64,000 nt of DNA, from the NCBI GenBank assembly GCA_019843655.1, contig JACDQD010000003.1, positions 929,346 to 993,345 of the forward strand. Direction: 5' to 3'. The stretch comes from Lethocerus indicus. Lineage: Eukaryota; Arthropoda; Insecta; Hemiptera; Belostomatidae. Positions 16,403-29,000 of the stretch are shown here, in pieces (position 1 is the first letter of the stretch; each line of letters opens with the position of its first letter). The notes under the pieces are model-generated. The model searched no databases. It saw only the letters and a list, made by a program, of their open reading frames with translations, and was not told where the DNA came from. The position numbers and the translations under genes are program-made.

Positions 16403-17320
16403 CTGTAAAGGAAGAGAGAGAAATGTACAGATATTGGGAATCGATCCGGGCCGATAATTCGAGTTGGGGCCCCGAGTACCATGTGCAAAGGTCCTTGAGT
16501 GAAAAAATGAAAAAACGGCCAAACCCGCCGAAATAGAGTTGTTAATTGGTTAAGCGGGCTCCTGAAAGGGGCGGTTTTATATTGAAATATGGTAGCGAGA
16601 CGGGAGAGGAGAGGTGGCGATTGGTAAGGGGTCGGGCCGAAAAAGTACGGCCGGCAAAGTGAAAATGGCCGCGACGGACGAGAGGGCCCAGAGAAAATTT
16701 TCTCGAAGGTACAGGCCGGGGCCTCGCCAAATAGGACCGGCCCGAGAGGAAAGGCCGCCCTCCCAAATCGGACCCTCGTAATTCAGAGGCAAAAATGAGC
16801 TTCTACAAGCGGTACTGAGGGGGAAATATCCGGCTACTCACCGTTCTGAGGCCAAACGAGCGAAGAACAGAATCGGCGAGAGACTGACGAGAGGCCGGTA
16901 CAGTGAGGTTCCGACGAGGGTGGGGCTAAAATAGGCTGAGTTGGACGGAAGCGGAACGGCACGGACCAATCGGAAACCTCTTTTCAGACCGGCCGACCAA
17001 TAGCCGCCCTCCGTTCACTCGACATCCGTTCGACTTTACACCGGCACCGACTGTACCCCTATTGATCCACTAAATTTAGTCGAGGCGCATGACACTGCCG
17101 ACGGAATAATAATCGGCCCCATCGAATATTCCTCGTTTCAATTTTTCCCCCTTAATTTTTACACCCAATCCGTAGGGGGCCGGATTTTTTTTAAATCGCG
17201 GCCGAAATTTTTATTTATACACCGGCCGGTGCCGACCGATATATTCCGGCGGCCGTGGACTGTTGTTGTCTCCAGTCAGTAACCTGATAGGGGCTCTTGG
17301 ATCAGCTGATTGCTGGGGGT
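16374..17320. promoter_or_regulatory. Divergent ATPsynC-JAZF1 promoter region, GC-rich
   Basis: The two genes are divergent with start codons about 950 bp apart. The stretch is much richer in G+C and CpG than its surroundings. It contains the ATPsynC 5' UTR intron (about 16403-16841) and presumably both transcription starts. Open frames here are compositional. Confidence 0.5.
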
Positions 17321-20300
17321 ATGGCCGTATTTATGTTGAACATCTGCAAATTTGACGGTTGCGGAATTACTTTTCAAAGTTTAGGAGATTTAATACAACA
17401 CATCGAAGATAATCATATCGGTAAATAATACGTTTGAATTTTGTTAAGAATAATTCTCTCTCTCTCTCTCTCAGTCTCAGTCTCAATCTATCCTCCCCGC
17501 CCCGCCCAGCCACCCCCACCCCCTCATGAGTTTGCCGATAACCGCCGGTGATAGGAGGAGGCCGGCCGTTTATAAAAAGAAACCGTTAAAAAACGATCCA
17601 CCGACACTAAACTCTTAACCGAATCAATTCCTCCGCCTTTTCAAATACTAAACGTCCTCGAACAAAAAATAAAAATACGATAAACAACGGACATCCGCCC
17701 AATTCCGGATGGAAGATCGCCGATTAGGCGGGTGTCCCGGCCATTTAACTTAAGGATTTCCAATTTTTACGATTCAATTTTGACTCAACGTTGTACTCAA
17801 CTATGTAGACAACGATCCTCACGCAATCGAGGAAAAGGAGCAAGAGCAGCCGTCATGTTTACCCCTGAGCTATGTACTCCGCTTCTTTACGGACGCGGCC
17901 CGCAAAGAAGTTATAAACCTGAAACCGAAATTGAAGACTGTTATCGGCAGGCCGACGGTCCAAGTGGCCACTGTAAAAGCTGTCTCTCCAAAAGGTAACT
18001 ATAGCCAGAAATCTTTTGCGGTTACACGGCGGGTACCCGGTGCAGGCTTCGGGCGCGATTCTCCCGTCTCCCCTACCTCCACACTTACCTCCACTCCTCC
18101 TCTCTCTCTAGTCTACCTGCGCGCCACAGACCAGACACAAAATATTAACCCCACCGCTATTCCCCTTCTGTCGTCGCCCTAACAAAGTAATCCAGCTTCG
18201 CTTTTCTCTACTGTTTGTTTAACGCATTACGTTTCAAACGCCCACCATTATTCGAGAGTTATCAAAAGTTATCCGAGCCGTCTCTTAGCGCATGGTTTAA
18301 ACAGTTAAATAACTTTCGGCGAAGGCCAAATACGACGGTTTATAATATTATTCTTGATCCGACCGAACTAACGCTTTTATCACCTATTTTGTTTCTTTAG
18401 TATTGTTTAACAGAGCTATACATTTGAACTATTTGAAATCGGTGAAACTCGTGACGGAATATACTGTTCGGGATGCGGTGTGTTTTGAAATTTGCATTAA
18501 TCTAAGGTTTAAAGGATTTAAAAAAAAAAAATCGACACGCTTCTTTCCATTTGTTTAACTCCGCTTCAATTGACCCAATTTTGCTTTTGCGTCTGCTCAG
18601 TTAAGAAAATCCTCTGTACGATTTCTCTTTCAAAGATTGCCATCTAAAACTTCACTGTTCCGTTCCGCGTCCGCGTTCATTTTTAAAGTTAATATTTATA
18701 TTGAAATCCTATATTTCGCCATAGTCGAGTTGATAAAATTTAGTTGCGGCGGTTCTCGATACTTTTCAAACATCGTACAATTTTCCGTCCACCCCAGTTC
18801 GGTCTCGATCTCGACCAGTTTTCAGTTTCTCACCAAGCGCCAGTAGCGTTGTGTACGACTGCCGAGCAAAAACGGCATAACAGACCGAATATACGCGCTC
18901 CCAATATACGTACGTACGTAGACTCTACTCTGAAACTTAACCCAACCTACCTCAGAGTATTGCGCCCTAAAAGGCGGGCAAACCGTGTAAAAAAAAAGTT
19001 CGATAACAAGCGCTGAACCGGCTATATTTTCTACAATATCCGTTGTTGCTTTTTTTTCGGTACAAATTTCTTTTTTTTTTAACTTTAAGAGCAATGTTAT
19101 GCACACCCGGCCGTATTAGAAATAGGACGTGACAGGCGATGATAACGGGTGTCTGACTGGTTCGAATAGAGAGATTCCAGTAGTCGGAACTGTCTAAAGA
19201 GTTGAGCTGAAGGCTGTAGTCGCGGCGCTGTCAAAAGACGTAGCCGAATACCGTATCGGATAATACGCTCTGACGGTTTTACAGAAGACTCTGAGCCTTC
19301 CGCCCGATATAGCATCTCTGGATCAGCGCTGCCGCTCAGCGCTAAAGTCAACATTTCGACGAATAATAATAATCGTCGTTTGTTTTCTGTTTCTGAATTT
19401 GTTTCTGAAGGAAACGAAGGTGATGAAGAAGAAATTGCGAGCGAATTCGGAGACAGCAACGATTCGTGGAGCACGCCCGAAGAGTTCAGCCCCGAGTTCA
19501 TTCTGAAATACGGAAGCAAGTGAGTTTGGCGGCGCACGCCCACCCACCCACCCACCTCTTTAATTAACGTTACCTTCTATCAATTATCTCCTCCCTCCCC
19601 GCCCTCCCACTGTCCCATTTTGCACGCTACCAGACAACAAATACCTTATCTTATCTTATATGCACATGTATTCATTTACTAATCACTTTTACTCGGGTAA
19701 TAATTTGAATAATTTATTTTATTAACGTTATAAACTATATCGTTTTTCGCTTTCTACATTTTTTACTATTAAAATATTAATATTTAAATAGCCAAAATTT
19801 TCTAGCTTAAGACCGCGAATCGGTGGGCGGGGGGGGCCGACAATTCGGTCGGTCATTTATAACAGAAATTATTCTTTTCTCGCAAAAAATAATAAACGTT
19901 AATTTAAAGCGCGAGCAGTTTTACCGCATTCTGTATATATTGAAGCTGGCGCCATATTTTCGCCCCCGACGACTTGGCCGAAAGCCAAAACGGGTCTGTA
20001 TTTATAGACCCAGTTAAGGCGGTAACGGAGATCCACAATTGGAGGCCGATAATACCGCGATAAATTCTATTATTATTGCCCACCGCTATTCCCACCTGGC
20101 AATTTTTAAATGGAATAAAATTTGCGCCTGCTCGTAAATGCAATCCGGTTGCGGCCGATATATAATTTAACTTTTTTAATTCGTATTATCGAAGCGTAGA
20201 CTTCTGTAGGCGTCGCGAAGTGATATTCGCAATAATGGCGGAGGCACGGATGATGACTCTTGACGTCGAACATCCCGTCGCGACACTAATTACTGCCCTT

Positions 20301-21835
20301 TCTTTAATTCCACTTCTTTATTTATAATTGAAATATTGGTGTCGAGGGTAAAGCGATTGCGGATCTGTTGTTATACTCGGGAACACAAAAACTGAATCTA
20401 TATTCCGGGAATTAATGTCGTCTCTGTTGTTTTCAGGATGTCTAGTCCGAGTACACTTCCCGACGGCACTGTTGTAGAAAAGCCGTTTGCGTGTCCAGTG
20501 CCCGGCTGCAACAAGCGCTACAAGAATGTCAACGGAATCAAGTACCATTCCAAAAATGGGCATAAAAACGAGGGAAAGTGAGTTCAACCTCCTTTACCGC
20601 CTAATGAAATTATTCTTGTAAATAAGTCCGATCGAAACTAAATTTCAAAATCGGATATATATACGCGACCCACCCCCCCCCCCCTCGCATTTTCGACTAC
20701 ATACTATAGAATGTAGCGCAGTTAGAAATAACTGTTCGTATAATGGTTTTATGATACAATCCCGCCGTTATGTAGCCACTCGCTAAGACTTACCGGACTC
20801 TTAACCGGAAACGGTCTTGCGAAGCGGACACAACACGCCCCTCGAAGGAAAGGGAAAACCCTTCCTCGCAGGGGGTTAACCACCCCCTACTGTCGGTCGT
20901 TACCACAATATTAGACCATCCTACCGGAAGCCAGTTAGTGCGACTGTAAGACAGTAACGGATATTTTAATATAACTGTTTTGTGGTCTGCGAGGTTTCGG
21001 CCGCTCGCCCCATCTTCAGTAGCGCTCTGTTACTGAAGCACAGCACACACAGTGCTATCACTTTCAGTACAGTGCATTCTACACATTCGCCGGTACATTT
21101 TTTGTACCGTCAGTACAAGTGTAAGTGACACACTGCAGTGAGGATGCCCAAGAAACATCCAAAGTGCCGACAGTGACTAATGCAGCGCTACTGAAGATGG
21201 CTAGCGGCCGAAACCGGTGAGAGGAGACAGACATTGATGTGTAACAGATATTGTTCTCATATTTAAAGCGAATCGTTCGGGGATGAATCATCGGGGTCAG
21301 CAACAAGTTGAAATCGCGAGAGAAAACAGATGTTAGCCGAATAAATAATTGACCGTCGATAAATACTACTATAAATATAAAAAACGTGCGCATTTCTGTT
21401 TCTCCGTCTATAGATTGCCCCCTTGTTGTGTAAAACTGAGCGATAGTGCGGTGGCACTTTTTCAGGGTGCGCAAAGGCTTCAAGTGCTACTGCGGCAAGA
21501 GCTACAAGACGGGCGGCGGCCTGAAGAACCACACGGCGTTGGTGCACAACGGGACGGCGATGACGACGCTGACGGCACACGCCGGCGCGCCGCAAGTACT
21601 CCAGGTGCCCAAATTGCAGCCGGTCAGGACGCTGACGCTCAAGAACATAGCCAGCCTCGGCCTGCCGGTCAAGACGCTGGTCGTCGCCACTAAAGCGGCG
21701 CACAACAACAACAACAACAACGGTGGCGGCGGCGGTGACAATAAGGCGACGGTGAAGACGGCTCATCTGGACGTGCTGACGCCGGCAGCGTCACCAAACT
21801 CCAATTGCCACGACTTTCAACCAAATGCGGCCTGA
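17321..21835 (+). CDS. JAZF1: JAZF1-like C2H2 zinc-finger protein
   Basis: Exons 17321-17420, 17809-17994, 19411-19519, 20437-20577 and 21466-21835 total 906 bp and 301 residues. The N-terminal finger is CKFDGCGITFQSLGDLIQH followed by EDNHI; then LSYVLRFFTDAARKE; an acidic DEEEIASEF stretch; and the C-terminal fingers KPFACPVPGCNKRYKNVNG and KGFKCYCGKSYKTGGGLKNH. The order and wording match vertebrate JAZF1, a nuclear cofactor linked to NuA4/TIP60 chromatin complexes. The C-terminus adds about 100 residues with an Asn6-Gly5 run that I do not recall in the human protein. The serine/proline linker of human JAZF1 is missing between exons 2 and 3. The first of two in-frame ATGs was chosen (17321 rather than 17333). 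Confidence 0.92.
20966..21240 (-). mobile_element. Hairpin retroposon-like element, copy 2
   Basis: This 275-bp element lies in JAZF1 intron 4. It is flanked by a 12-bp duplication with one mismatch, GTAACGGATATT (20954-20965) and GTAACAGATATT (21241-21252). The constant end, TTAATATAACTGTTTTGTGG, is on the left. The arms carry CATCTTCAGTAGCGCT and AGCGCTACTGAAGATG. It has lost an internal part of the outer left arm. Confidence 0.72.
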
Positions 21836-24740
21836 ATCCAGCCCCGACCACCCCCCCACCCCACCCCCAACGGTCTCCTCCACTTATTTAACAAATTACA
21901 TATATATATATTTATGTAGCAATAAAATAAGCCGTCGAAAAGGGGGCAGGTATAAAATTAGTTAGGGACGTGCAGCGAAAGGGCAGTTTTTTTAATTTTA
22001 TTTTCCTCGCGCCGCGCTATTCGATATGGCGCGACATTTCAGCCTCCGCCGCCACAGTCGCCGCCGCCTCCTCCTCGCCGCTCTCGACGAGGTCGGATAT
22101 TCCGATACCGTCTCTGTACCGCCGCAGGCCCGATTTCAGTCGGGGACAAACAAACAAAACAAATTCGTTACTTATAATACAGTTAGTCCGTTTAGAGAGA
22201 AAAAGAAAATTTAGAAAAAAAAATAATTAGGATGTACGCATCATGTATATCGACGCGCGGAAATGTACAAAAACAAACCGAACGAACAAAAAAAAAAAGA
22301 AGAAGAAAAATGCGATATTATTGAACAAAAAAAAAGTTCGAGTCGACTCGAAAACATATATTATTGTTGAATTGATGTTGGAATACTGCCTTAAGTAAAA
22401 GAAAGATAAAAAAAACCATTATTATTATTATATATATGTGTATATATATATATATATATAAAGCGGTGTAAATTTATTGTAAAGGAAACAAAAAAAAAAA
22501 TAATACGAGTTAGTTTTATACGCATTTAGTAAGTTTAAACGGAAAAACGAATGTAAAAGCCGTACAAAATATTTTCGGCTTATGTCATTTTGTAGTAGTC
22601 AAACGTCGACGCACACACACACACACACACACACAGACACACACACACACAGAGCTGCCCACTGCCTGCATATCGTCCATTCGTTCGATGGACCAAAAAG
22701 AAAACCAAAAAAAAAAAAATGATTTTTGCGGCGGAAACCATTCTCGGGTTATTATTTTTGTTATTACAGCGACCGCGAGAAAAAAAACGGATAAACAATT
22801 GTAGGGTGAAAAAAACAAAACAGAGAAAACGTCAGCCCGTTAATAATAACTGTCGGATAGATTGAATATTTTTTCACACGAATTTTAAGCTAAGCTATAT
22901 ACATACATATATATATATATTATCTCGCCTAGAAGTCTTGTCCGGCGGAGGGACCTTTTCGAGATTGACGGGGGGGCGTTTTTTCGTTTCACAAAATTGT
23001 CGCTTGCGAATAGTCGATAGATACGTTGTTTTTGAGATTTTCAGAAGAAGAAAAGAACAAAAAATAATTTTATTTTGTAACCGACGAGCGGAGTTCGTTT
23101 GTGGACGCGAATCCGTTCGGGGGTGGGGGGGGTTCGTTTCTGGTTGTTGCTGTGCAATCGCCGTTTTCCTACCGCACTCGGTTTGGAATTGTGCGAAACT
23201 AGTTCAAAGTCGGGCGTCGCAAAAGCCCGGCGAAAGAGAAAACCTAGTCTAGTCAGTCGTAGTAGTTGTATTTTTTTTTTTCCTTTCTCGCGTCGTCCTC
23301 AATTTGTATTATATATATTTTTTTTTTTTAAGTTTTATCCTTCGGACCGACCTTGATAACAAAACCGGAGGATAGACCTTGAGACTAGTCATGTTGTAGT
23401 GATTTTATTTTTACTTTTCGTTGCCGCTGGCGCGCGCCAAATTACAGCGTTTTAATTAGTATTTAATTTTTCGCGTCGCGCACGCGCCGGATTTGTAACG
23501 AAAAAATAGAAGGAAAAGAGGAAGAATTTGTAAAATGTATATTGAGCGTTGTAAGAGATTAGTTTTTAATTTATATATGTGTATATATATATCTATATAT
23601 TGCCGAGCAATACAAAATGTGTGAACGGTGAAATTAACTCGATGATTCCTATAAAACGCGCTAAAATTAAGAGATATTACTTAAAAAGAGAAAAAAACGC
23701 GTAGAACAACTTTGAATTATTTAATTTTTCTTCTTAGCCTAGTTAATAGTTGATAACTCAAGTGCCATTGATGGATTCAATCGATGTACGTTGTGTCGGT
23801 TTTTTTTTTTTTAACGTCTTTCGTTGCGCACAAATTTCAAAAAAATTCCCGACCAACACCAAACTGATGATTTCGATCGACGTTGTTGTGTTCATTCGAC
23901 GTAGTAAGTTGAAAGAAAATTTTAAATATTTAAAATAAAAAACGAACGGACCCAATTTGGGGGGGTCAATTCGTTGTTGAAATATTTTCTAAAGAAAAAA
24001 AATACAAAAAAGTGTTCATTCTCCTACCCGTAATCCCATAAGCGACCGACGATGTGCTTATGTACGCGACCTGTAATTTTTGTAAACGCCTTGTGTACAT
24101 ATATATAGTTGTATGTTGTAATAATAATAATCACTTAGTCAATTAAGACAACAACAAAAAAAAAATAATATAAAGAAGATGCACATGCTGTGAGATACTT
24201 TAATTATAAATGAAAACAAATATCGCTTTTTATATCCAGAAAGAGAGAGAGAGAGAGAGAGAAAATTCAATTGAAACTCGAAGGCAGGCTAAAATTGTGT
24301 CAAGCACTGCGTAGAAAATCAGACTGAATTGTTATATTAGCTGTTTTTAAAAAAGTAAAATTTTATTAACGAAAAAAATACGTGCTCACGAATGTATTGT
24401 GTCGAATGTAAATTTAAGTTAATAGCTTAATAATGATAATAATAATAATAATTATAACCACCGCTACCCGAGGTTAACGGAAGAAAGTAGGAGAGAATTG
24501 AGAATAATTTGAAGTTGTTATTTATTTAAGTTAGTTCCGCAAAACTAGGGAAAAAGAACAAAATTGAGTTGAGGTTTATAATATTGCGAATCTAATCGTA
24601 ATTTTGAAAATTGTTGCCATTATTTAAAAATAATGTCATCGTTTGTTTGATTTTGTGTAGAGGAAACAAAATTGTTGAAGGAATGTAAAGTTTTATTTTT
24701 AGGAAACTTTACTTTCAATTGTTGGAATAAAACAGTTCAT
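21836..24740 (+). other. JAZF1 3' untranslated region (probable)
   Basis: About 2.9 kb without genes, very rich in A/T homopolymers and microsatellites: (TA)n near 22430-22460, (CA)n at 22612-22652 and (GA)n near 24242-24262. A likely end is the AATAAA at about 24726, after which composition changes. Long, repeat-rich 3' UTRs are usual for regulatory zinc-finger genes. No open frame here looks coding. Confidence 0.5.
22612..22652. repeat. (CA)n microsatellite
   Basis: About 20 CA units with one interruption. Confidence 0.95.
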
Positions 24741-25017
24741 GGTTACAAATTCTGTATTCACTCTACCTCTGCCCACAGCTTGAAAATTGTTTTATTACTT
24801 TTATTCCCTTTTACAATTGCATGAGTATAAAAGTGAACAAATATTCGTACTGAATACACTTTTACCCTCACATTTCGCTGTACTAATAAAGCCTAAATTG
24901 TACATTTATTTAATACAAAATTCGTGTTTGTAACATTAAGCAGTCTTAAATAGGAATAGAATTTTGTTTTTTTAAACAAAGCTGTGAAATTTGGCGATTT
25001 TCCCCGACGAACGGCAC

Positions 25018-25345
25018 AGCGTGCGCCATCTAGCGGTGAAACGGCAAACCTCGGTCTCCCGATTTATCGGACGCCCGCGCTATCTAGCGGTGAAACGGCA
25101 AACCTCGGTTCCCGTTTACGCGACGCCCACGCCATCTAGCGGTGAAACGGCAAACCTCGGTTCCCGTTTACGCGACGCTCACGCCATCTAGCGGTGAAAC
25201 GGCAAACCTCGGTTCCCGTTTACGCGACGCCCACGCCATCTAGCGGTGAAACGGCAAACCTCGGTTCCCGTTTACGCGACGCCCACGCCATCTAGCGGTG
25301 AAACGGAAAACCTCGGTTACCGATTTATCGGCGCGGACCTAGTTG
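25018..25345. repeat. Six-copy 52-bp tandem repeat with CTCF-like cores
   Basis: The core CATCTAGCGGTGAAACGG recurs at 25027, 25081 (as TATCTAG), 25133, 25185, 25237 and 25289. Spacings are 54, 52, 52, 52 and 52 bp. The units are nearly identical, G+C-rich and stand out from the AT-rich surroundings. Each holds GCCATCTAGCGG, close to the reverse form of the animal CTCF consensus. The array lies between the JAZF1 and VPS16 3' ends. The unit length is not a multiple of three, so it is not a coding repeat. Confidence 0.9.
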
Positions 25346-25625
25346 TCAACCTCCTGCGGCGCTATGTTCTCCTGATACAAGAACAGGCGGCGTGGGCAAC
25401 GACTCATAAATGGGTGATCGAGGTTCGCGCTTTCTCCGCCAGGGTGCGCTGGCGACTCAAATAAGAAGTCTAGGTTTGCCCTTTGACTGGTAGATAGCGC
25501 GCTACCTCGCTCTACCTTAGAAAATTTTGTTCCGAACACGAATTTTGTAACAAATAAATGTACAATGTAGTCCCTAGGGTACTAATAGTTTTTTTAATAG
25601 AGCGGAATGAGGTACTTATGGAATA

Positions 25626-25628
<3 letters not shown>

Positions 25629-25671
<43 letters not shown>
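25629..25671. repeat. (TA)n microsatellite
   Basis: About 21 TA units between the 52-bp array and VPS16. Confidence 0.95.
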
Positions 25672-25674
<3 letters not shown>

Positions 25675-26046
25675 CTTGAAATGCCTTTAAAACAATCAAG
25701 TATTTGACTGTATAACATCCCAGATTGTACACACCTTGTACACATCCGAAACCCAAACAGATTTAAAGGATACAAATCGTATAACTAGTAATGGACCGAA
25801 AAAATTATTTATTTCGTAACAGGCCGATACAAAATCAGAACGGTATACAATGTTTTTTTTTTTTCATTCGTAATAAAATTATAAATACAACAAGCGATAT
25901 ACCAGCGATTAGAAATCAATAGACGCTCGGTTTATTTAGCGTTTCCTTTTTCGGGGGGGCGAGAAGAGGGGGAATGAAGTCGATGAATATTTTCCGCGCC
26001 CGAACATAAAGTCGGAATACTTTCTGAACCGTCAGCCGGGAGGACT

Positions 26047-29000
26047 TCAATTGGACTTCGACTGAATGTACTTCAGCGCTTCCTTGTCCTTCTGTTCCGT
26101 CGCCAACTGGATCGCTTCGTCGAACATTCTGTCGGAACGGATCGGCGATTTCAGACAAATAAATAACACATAATATATATATATATATATTCAATATCCG
26201 TTTACGACTCACTTCAGTTTAACGAGATACTTGATCTTCAGTTCGTCCTTAACTTTCGGAAGATACCGTTTGGCTTCGGCTATCTTGTTGTGATTCAGAC
26301 AGACGTCGACGAAAGGCTGGAAACAGAAAACGGGAAAAAAAAAAAACTGGAAAAATATGTCGTAAATACGTAACCGATTATCAAGGGCCGAGAGAATAAC
26401 ATGTCGATATTTATCCAATTTTTCAATTACGCGATCAAATTTATTCGACAGGACCGGTACGAAAGCCTAGAATATCGAAAGTACGGTATTGACCCCTAGT
26501 TTTGTCGGAATTGACCGATACAATTTCATGAAAATTGTTCTCATTTCGCCGAATTAAGGCGACTATCCGTTAAAAAAAGATCAAGTTCCGCACCGTCTTA
26601 ATTTTCTTGAGTTGAGATCATAAAACCGGTATACGGTGAGAAGAGAGATACCTCTTTCGAAAATTTATTTCGGTTTTCATTCGAAAATGTGTTTTTTTTT
26701 TTTTAATTTAAATACTCTTTCACCGTACCTCGTAACCGATCGGCGATTTCTTGGATTTCGACAGTTTCTCCAATTCGGCCCATTCGCCCCTGTCGCCGAC
26801 CACTTTTATACGCAGCCACCAATATCTGGAAAATGAAAATGCAAAATGAAAATATCTCGAAAATGGCCGTCGCGAATTAACAATAATATTTTCCGGATCA
26901 CCGTCCCGGATTACCGGTCGTGGCGCAGTCCACGGGCAATTAGTGCCAGTTTTAAGAGGTAATTTTATCCCATTTTTACAATAAGCACAGTGTTTTGATG
27001 CCGCCGCAATATTGCGACAATTTCGCTATAAGTTCTACAAAGTTCGCACGAACTTTACGGGGCGAGAAGAGAACGATTTTCGAATTTAACGTCCGAAATA
27101 CGTGTTGCGGTAATTGAACAAAAAGAAAAGCAGATTAACCGCTCAAAGAACAGATTTTTTTTAAGAAAAACCGGGCAAAAAAAATCAATTTTTTTTAATG
27201 TAAAAAAATACACTTTAGGACAGTGTCTTGGCAAAAAAAAAAAAATTAACGGAAATATTTATTTTAATTTAATCGGAAAGCGGCTCGGAAGAAAGTTTTA
27301 ATTATAGTGGTGATTCTGAAGACAGTTCGGATCAACTTTTCTTTCGGTGGACAATTTCGATATATTGTATAATTTGGATATATTCGATATATTCGAATAA
27401 ATAAGTCGAATATAGCTTACATTCCTACGTAAATGATAAATATCGATAAAACAATTTTTTTTTCTTATCTTTCGCATCGCCCTTTTTCAATTCTCGCTTA
27501 TATTCGAGTTCGAAAAACGATACCGGTCGTAAAATACAACCCTTATTATACAAATACAAATCTTCGTTGAAGCCGAAGTTGATGCGATCGCACAGCGCAG
27601 AGATCGGTCGCGCGCCGAACGATGCATCGGTCTTGATTCTTTCGTTGTTGTTGGGATTTTGGAAAAGGAAAAACGAACATTCCAAAATCCTAACAACAAC
27701 GAAAGAAAAAAAAAAAAAAACCAGATCCCTCCCGTACGTCTTCACTCGGTCCGGACAGTCGTCATCGCGCCAGAAACGGTTCCGTAACCTAATAAAATCC
27801 TGGATGGATTTAATTAAAAATAATTATAAACAATTATTATCTACAAAAATTGAAGCTGCTTACGCAGTATTATACTGGGCCGAGTATAAACCCCGATCTT
27901 AACACGGAGATTTTTTTATACATAAGGTTAAAATCGAAACGATACCGACAGTTTCGACGGTTCGAAACTTATTCGAAACTGAGTTTAATTATAACGGCCG
28001 TGCCGTAAAAAGTTGGGTTTTCTTACGAGACGTATTTCAACGGTCTCGATATTTCGAAGTTAAAATTAAATTTTCCCAACGGAAATAACACGTTGTGAAG
28101 GTTCAAAAAAAATTGAAACCATCCCCGACATAAATCCAATCGGAGGGCGTATTATCGAGGAACGTAAACAGGCCAGAGGGTAGGTAAAAAGCGTACGGAA
28201 CGAAAAATAATTACCTACGATCGGGAACTTTGAACTCGACGCGAAGTCTATCGGCCAGCTTGACTTCGTTCAAGTCCAACAGAGTTTCGACAGTTTCGTG
28301 GAGCGATTTGCCGACGATTTCGCGGCCGAACTTCTCTTCGAGCGTGTGCTGGTGCTTGTAGAGGCGCAATTGCTCTTCGCACAGCGACGAATTCACTTCG
28401 TTCTTCGCCCTCTTGTACTTGTCGGCGGCGGCCAACAGCGAAGCCTCCCTCATGCTACCGTTTTGCTACGATTTAAAAAAAAAAAAATAAATAAATAAAA
28501 TAAAATTCGCGCACTTTAAACCGAGAAATACGGAAATTCCAACCCGAGGTTTGAGAAGGGTAGGCCAACTTTCGGGGGGCTATATTTTTATGTTAGTCAA
28601 AAATCGAAACCTACCGGCTACGTTTTAAAGTCTTTTCTCCTCTTTAAATGGATCCAATAAATTTTTTCGAATAATTTCGGCGGCTCAATCCGTATAAGCC
28701 ACCACCGTATCGATCGAGCAACACTTTGAATTCTGCCTCGATTTCAATTTCTCAGCAAAACGGAAAAAAAAAATTCCTATAATTAAATATCGAAGTTTTC
28801 GACGAAATATAATCGGCGATAATTTACGTACGCGAGGGTCGTAACTGTCCCTGATGAAACATTCCGCTTGCGAATTGTGATCGTCCTCCTGTTCGTAAAT
28901 TCCCTTCACCGCTTCCCTGTTGTGCTGCTGGCAGTATTTAATGTAGAGGGCCTGCGCCAACGGCAAATTGCGTATTTCCATCTGAAATCGAATTGACGGA

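Noticed and set aside
16542..16792. Overlapping ORFs near the ATPsynC promoter
   Set aside because: They are explained by G+C-rich promoter composition and fall in the 5' UTR intron of ATPsynC.
25018..25345. CRISPR-like array
   Set aside because: The 52-bp units are contiguous and near-identical with no unique spacers, and the DNA is animal; this is a tandem repeat.
27290..27350. Acidic serine-rich frame ([19 protein letters not shown]) like a transposase N-terminus
   Set aside because: It is too short and low in complexity to assign; it lies in a VPS16 intron.
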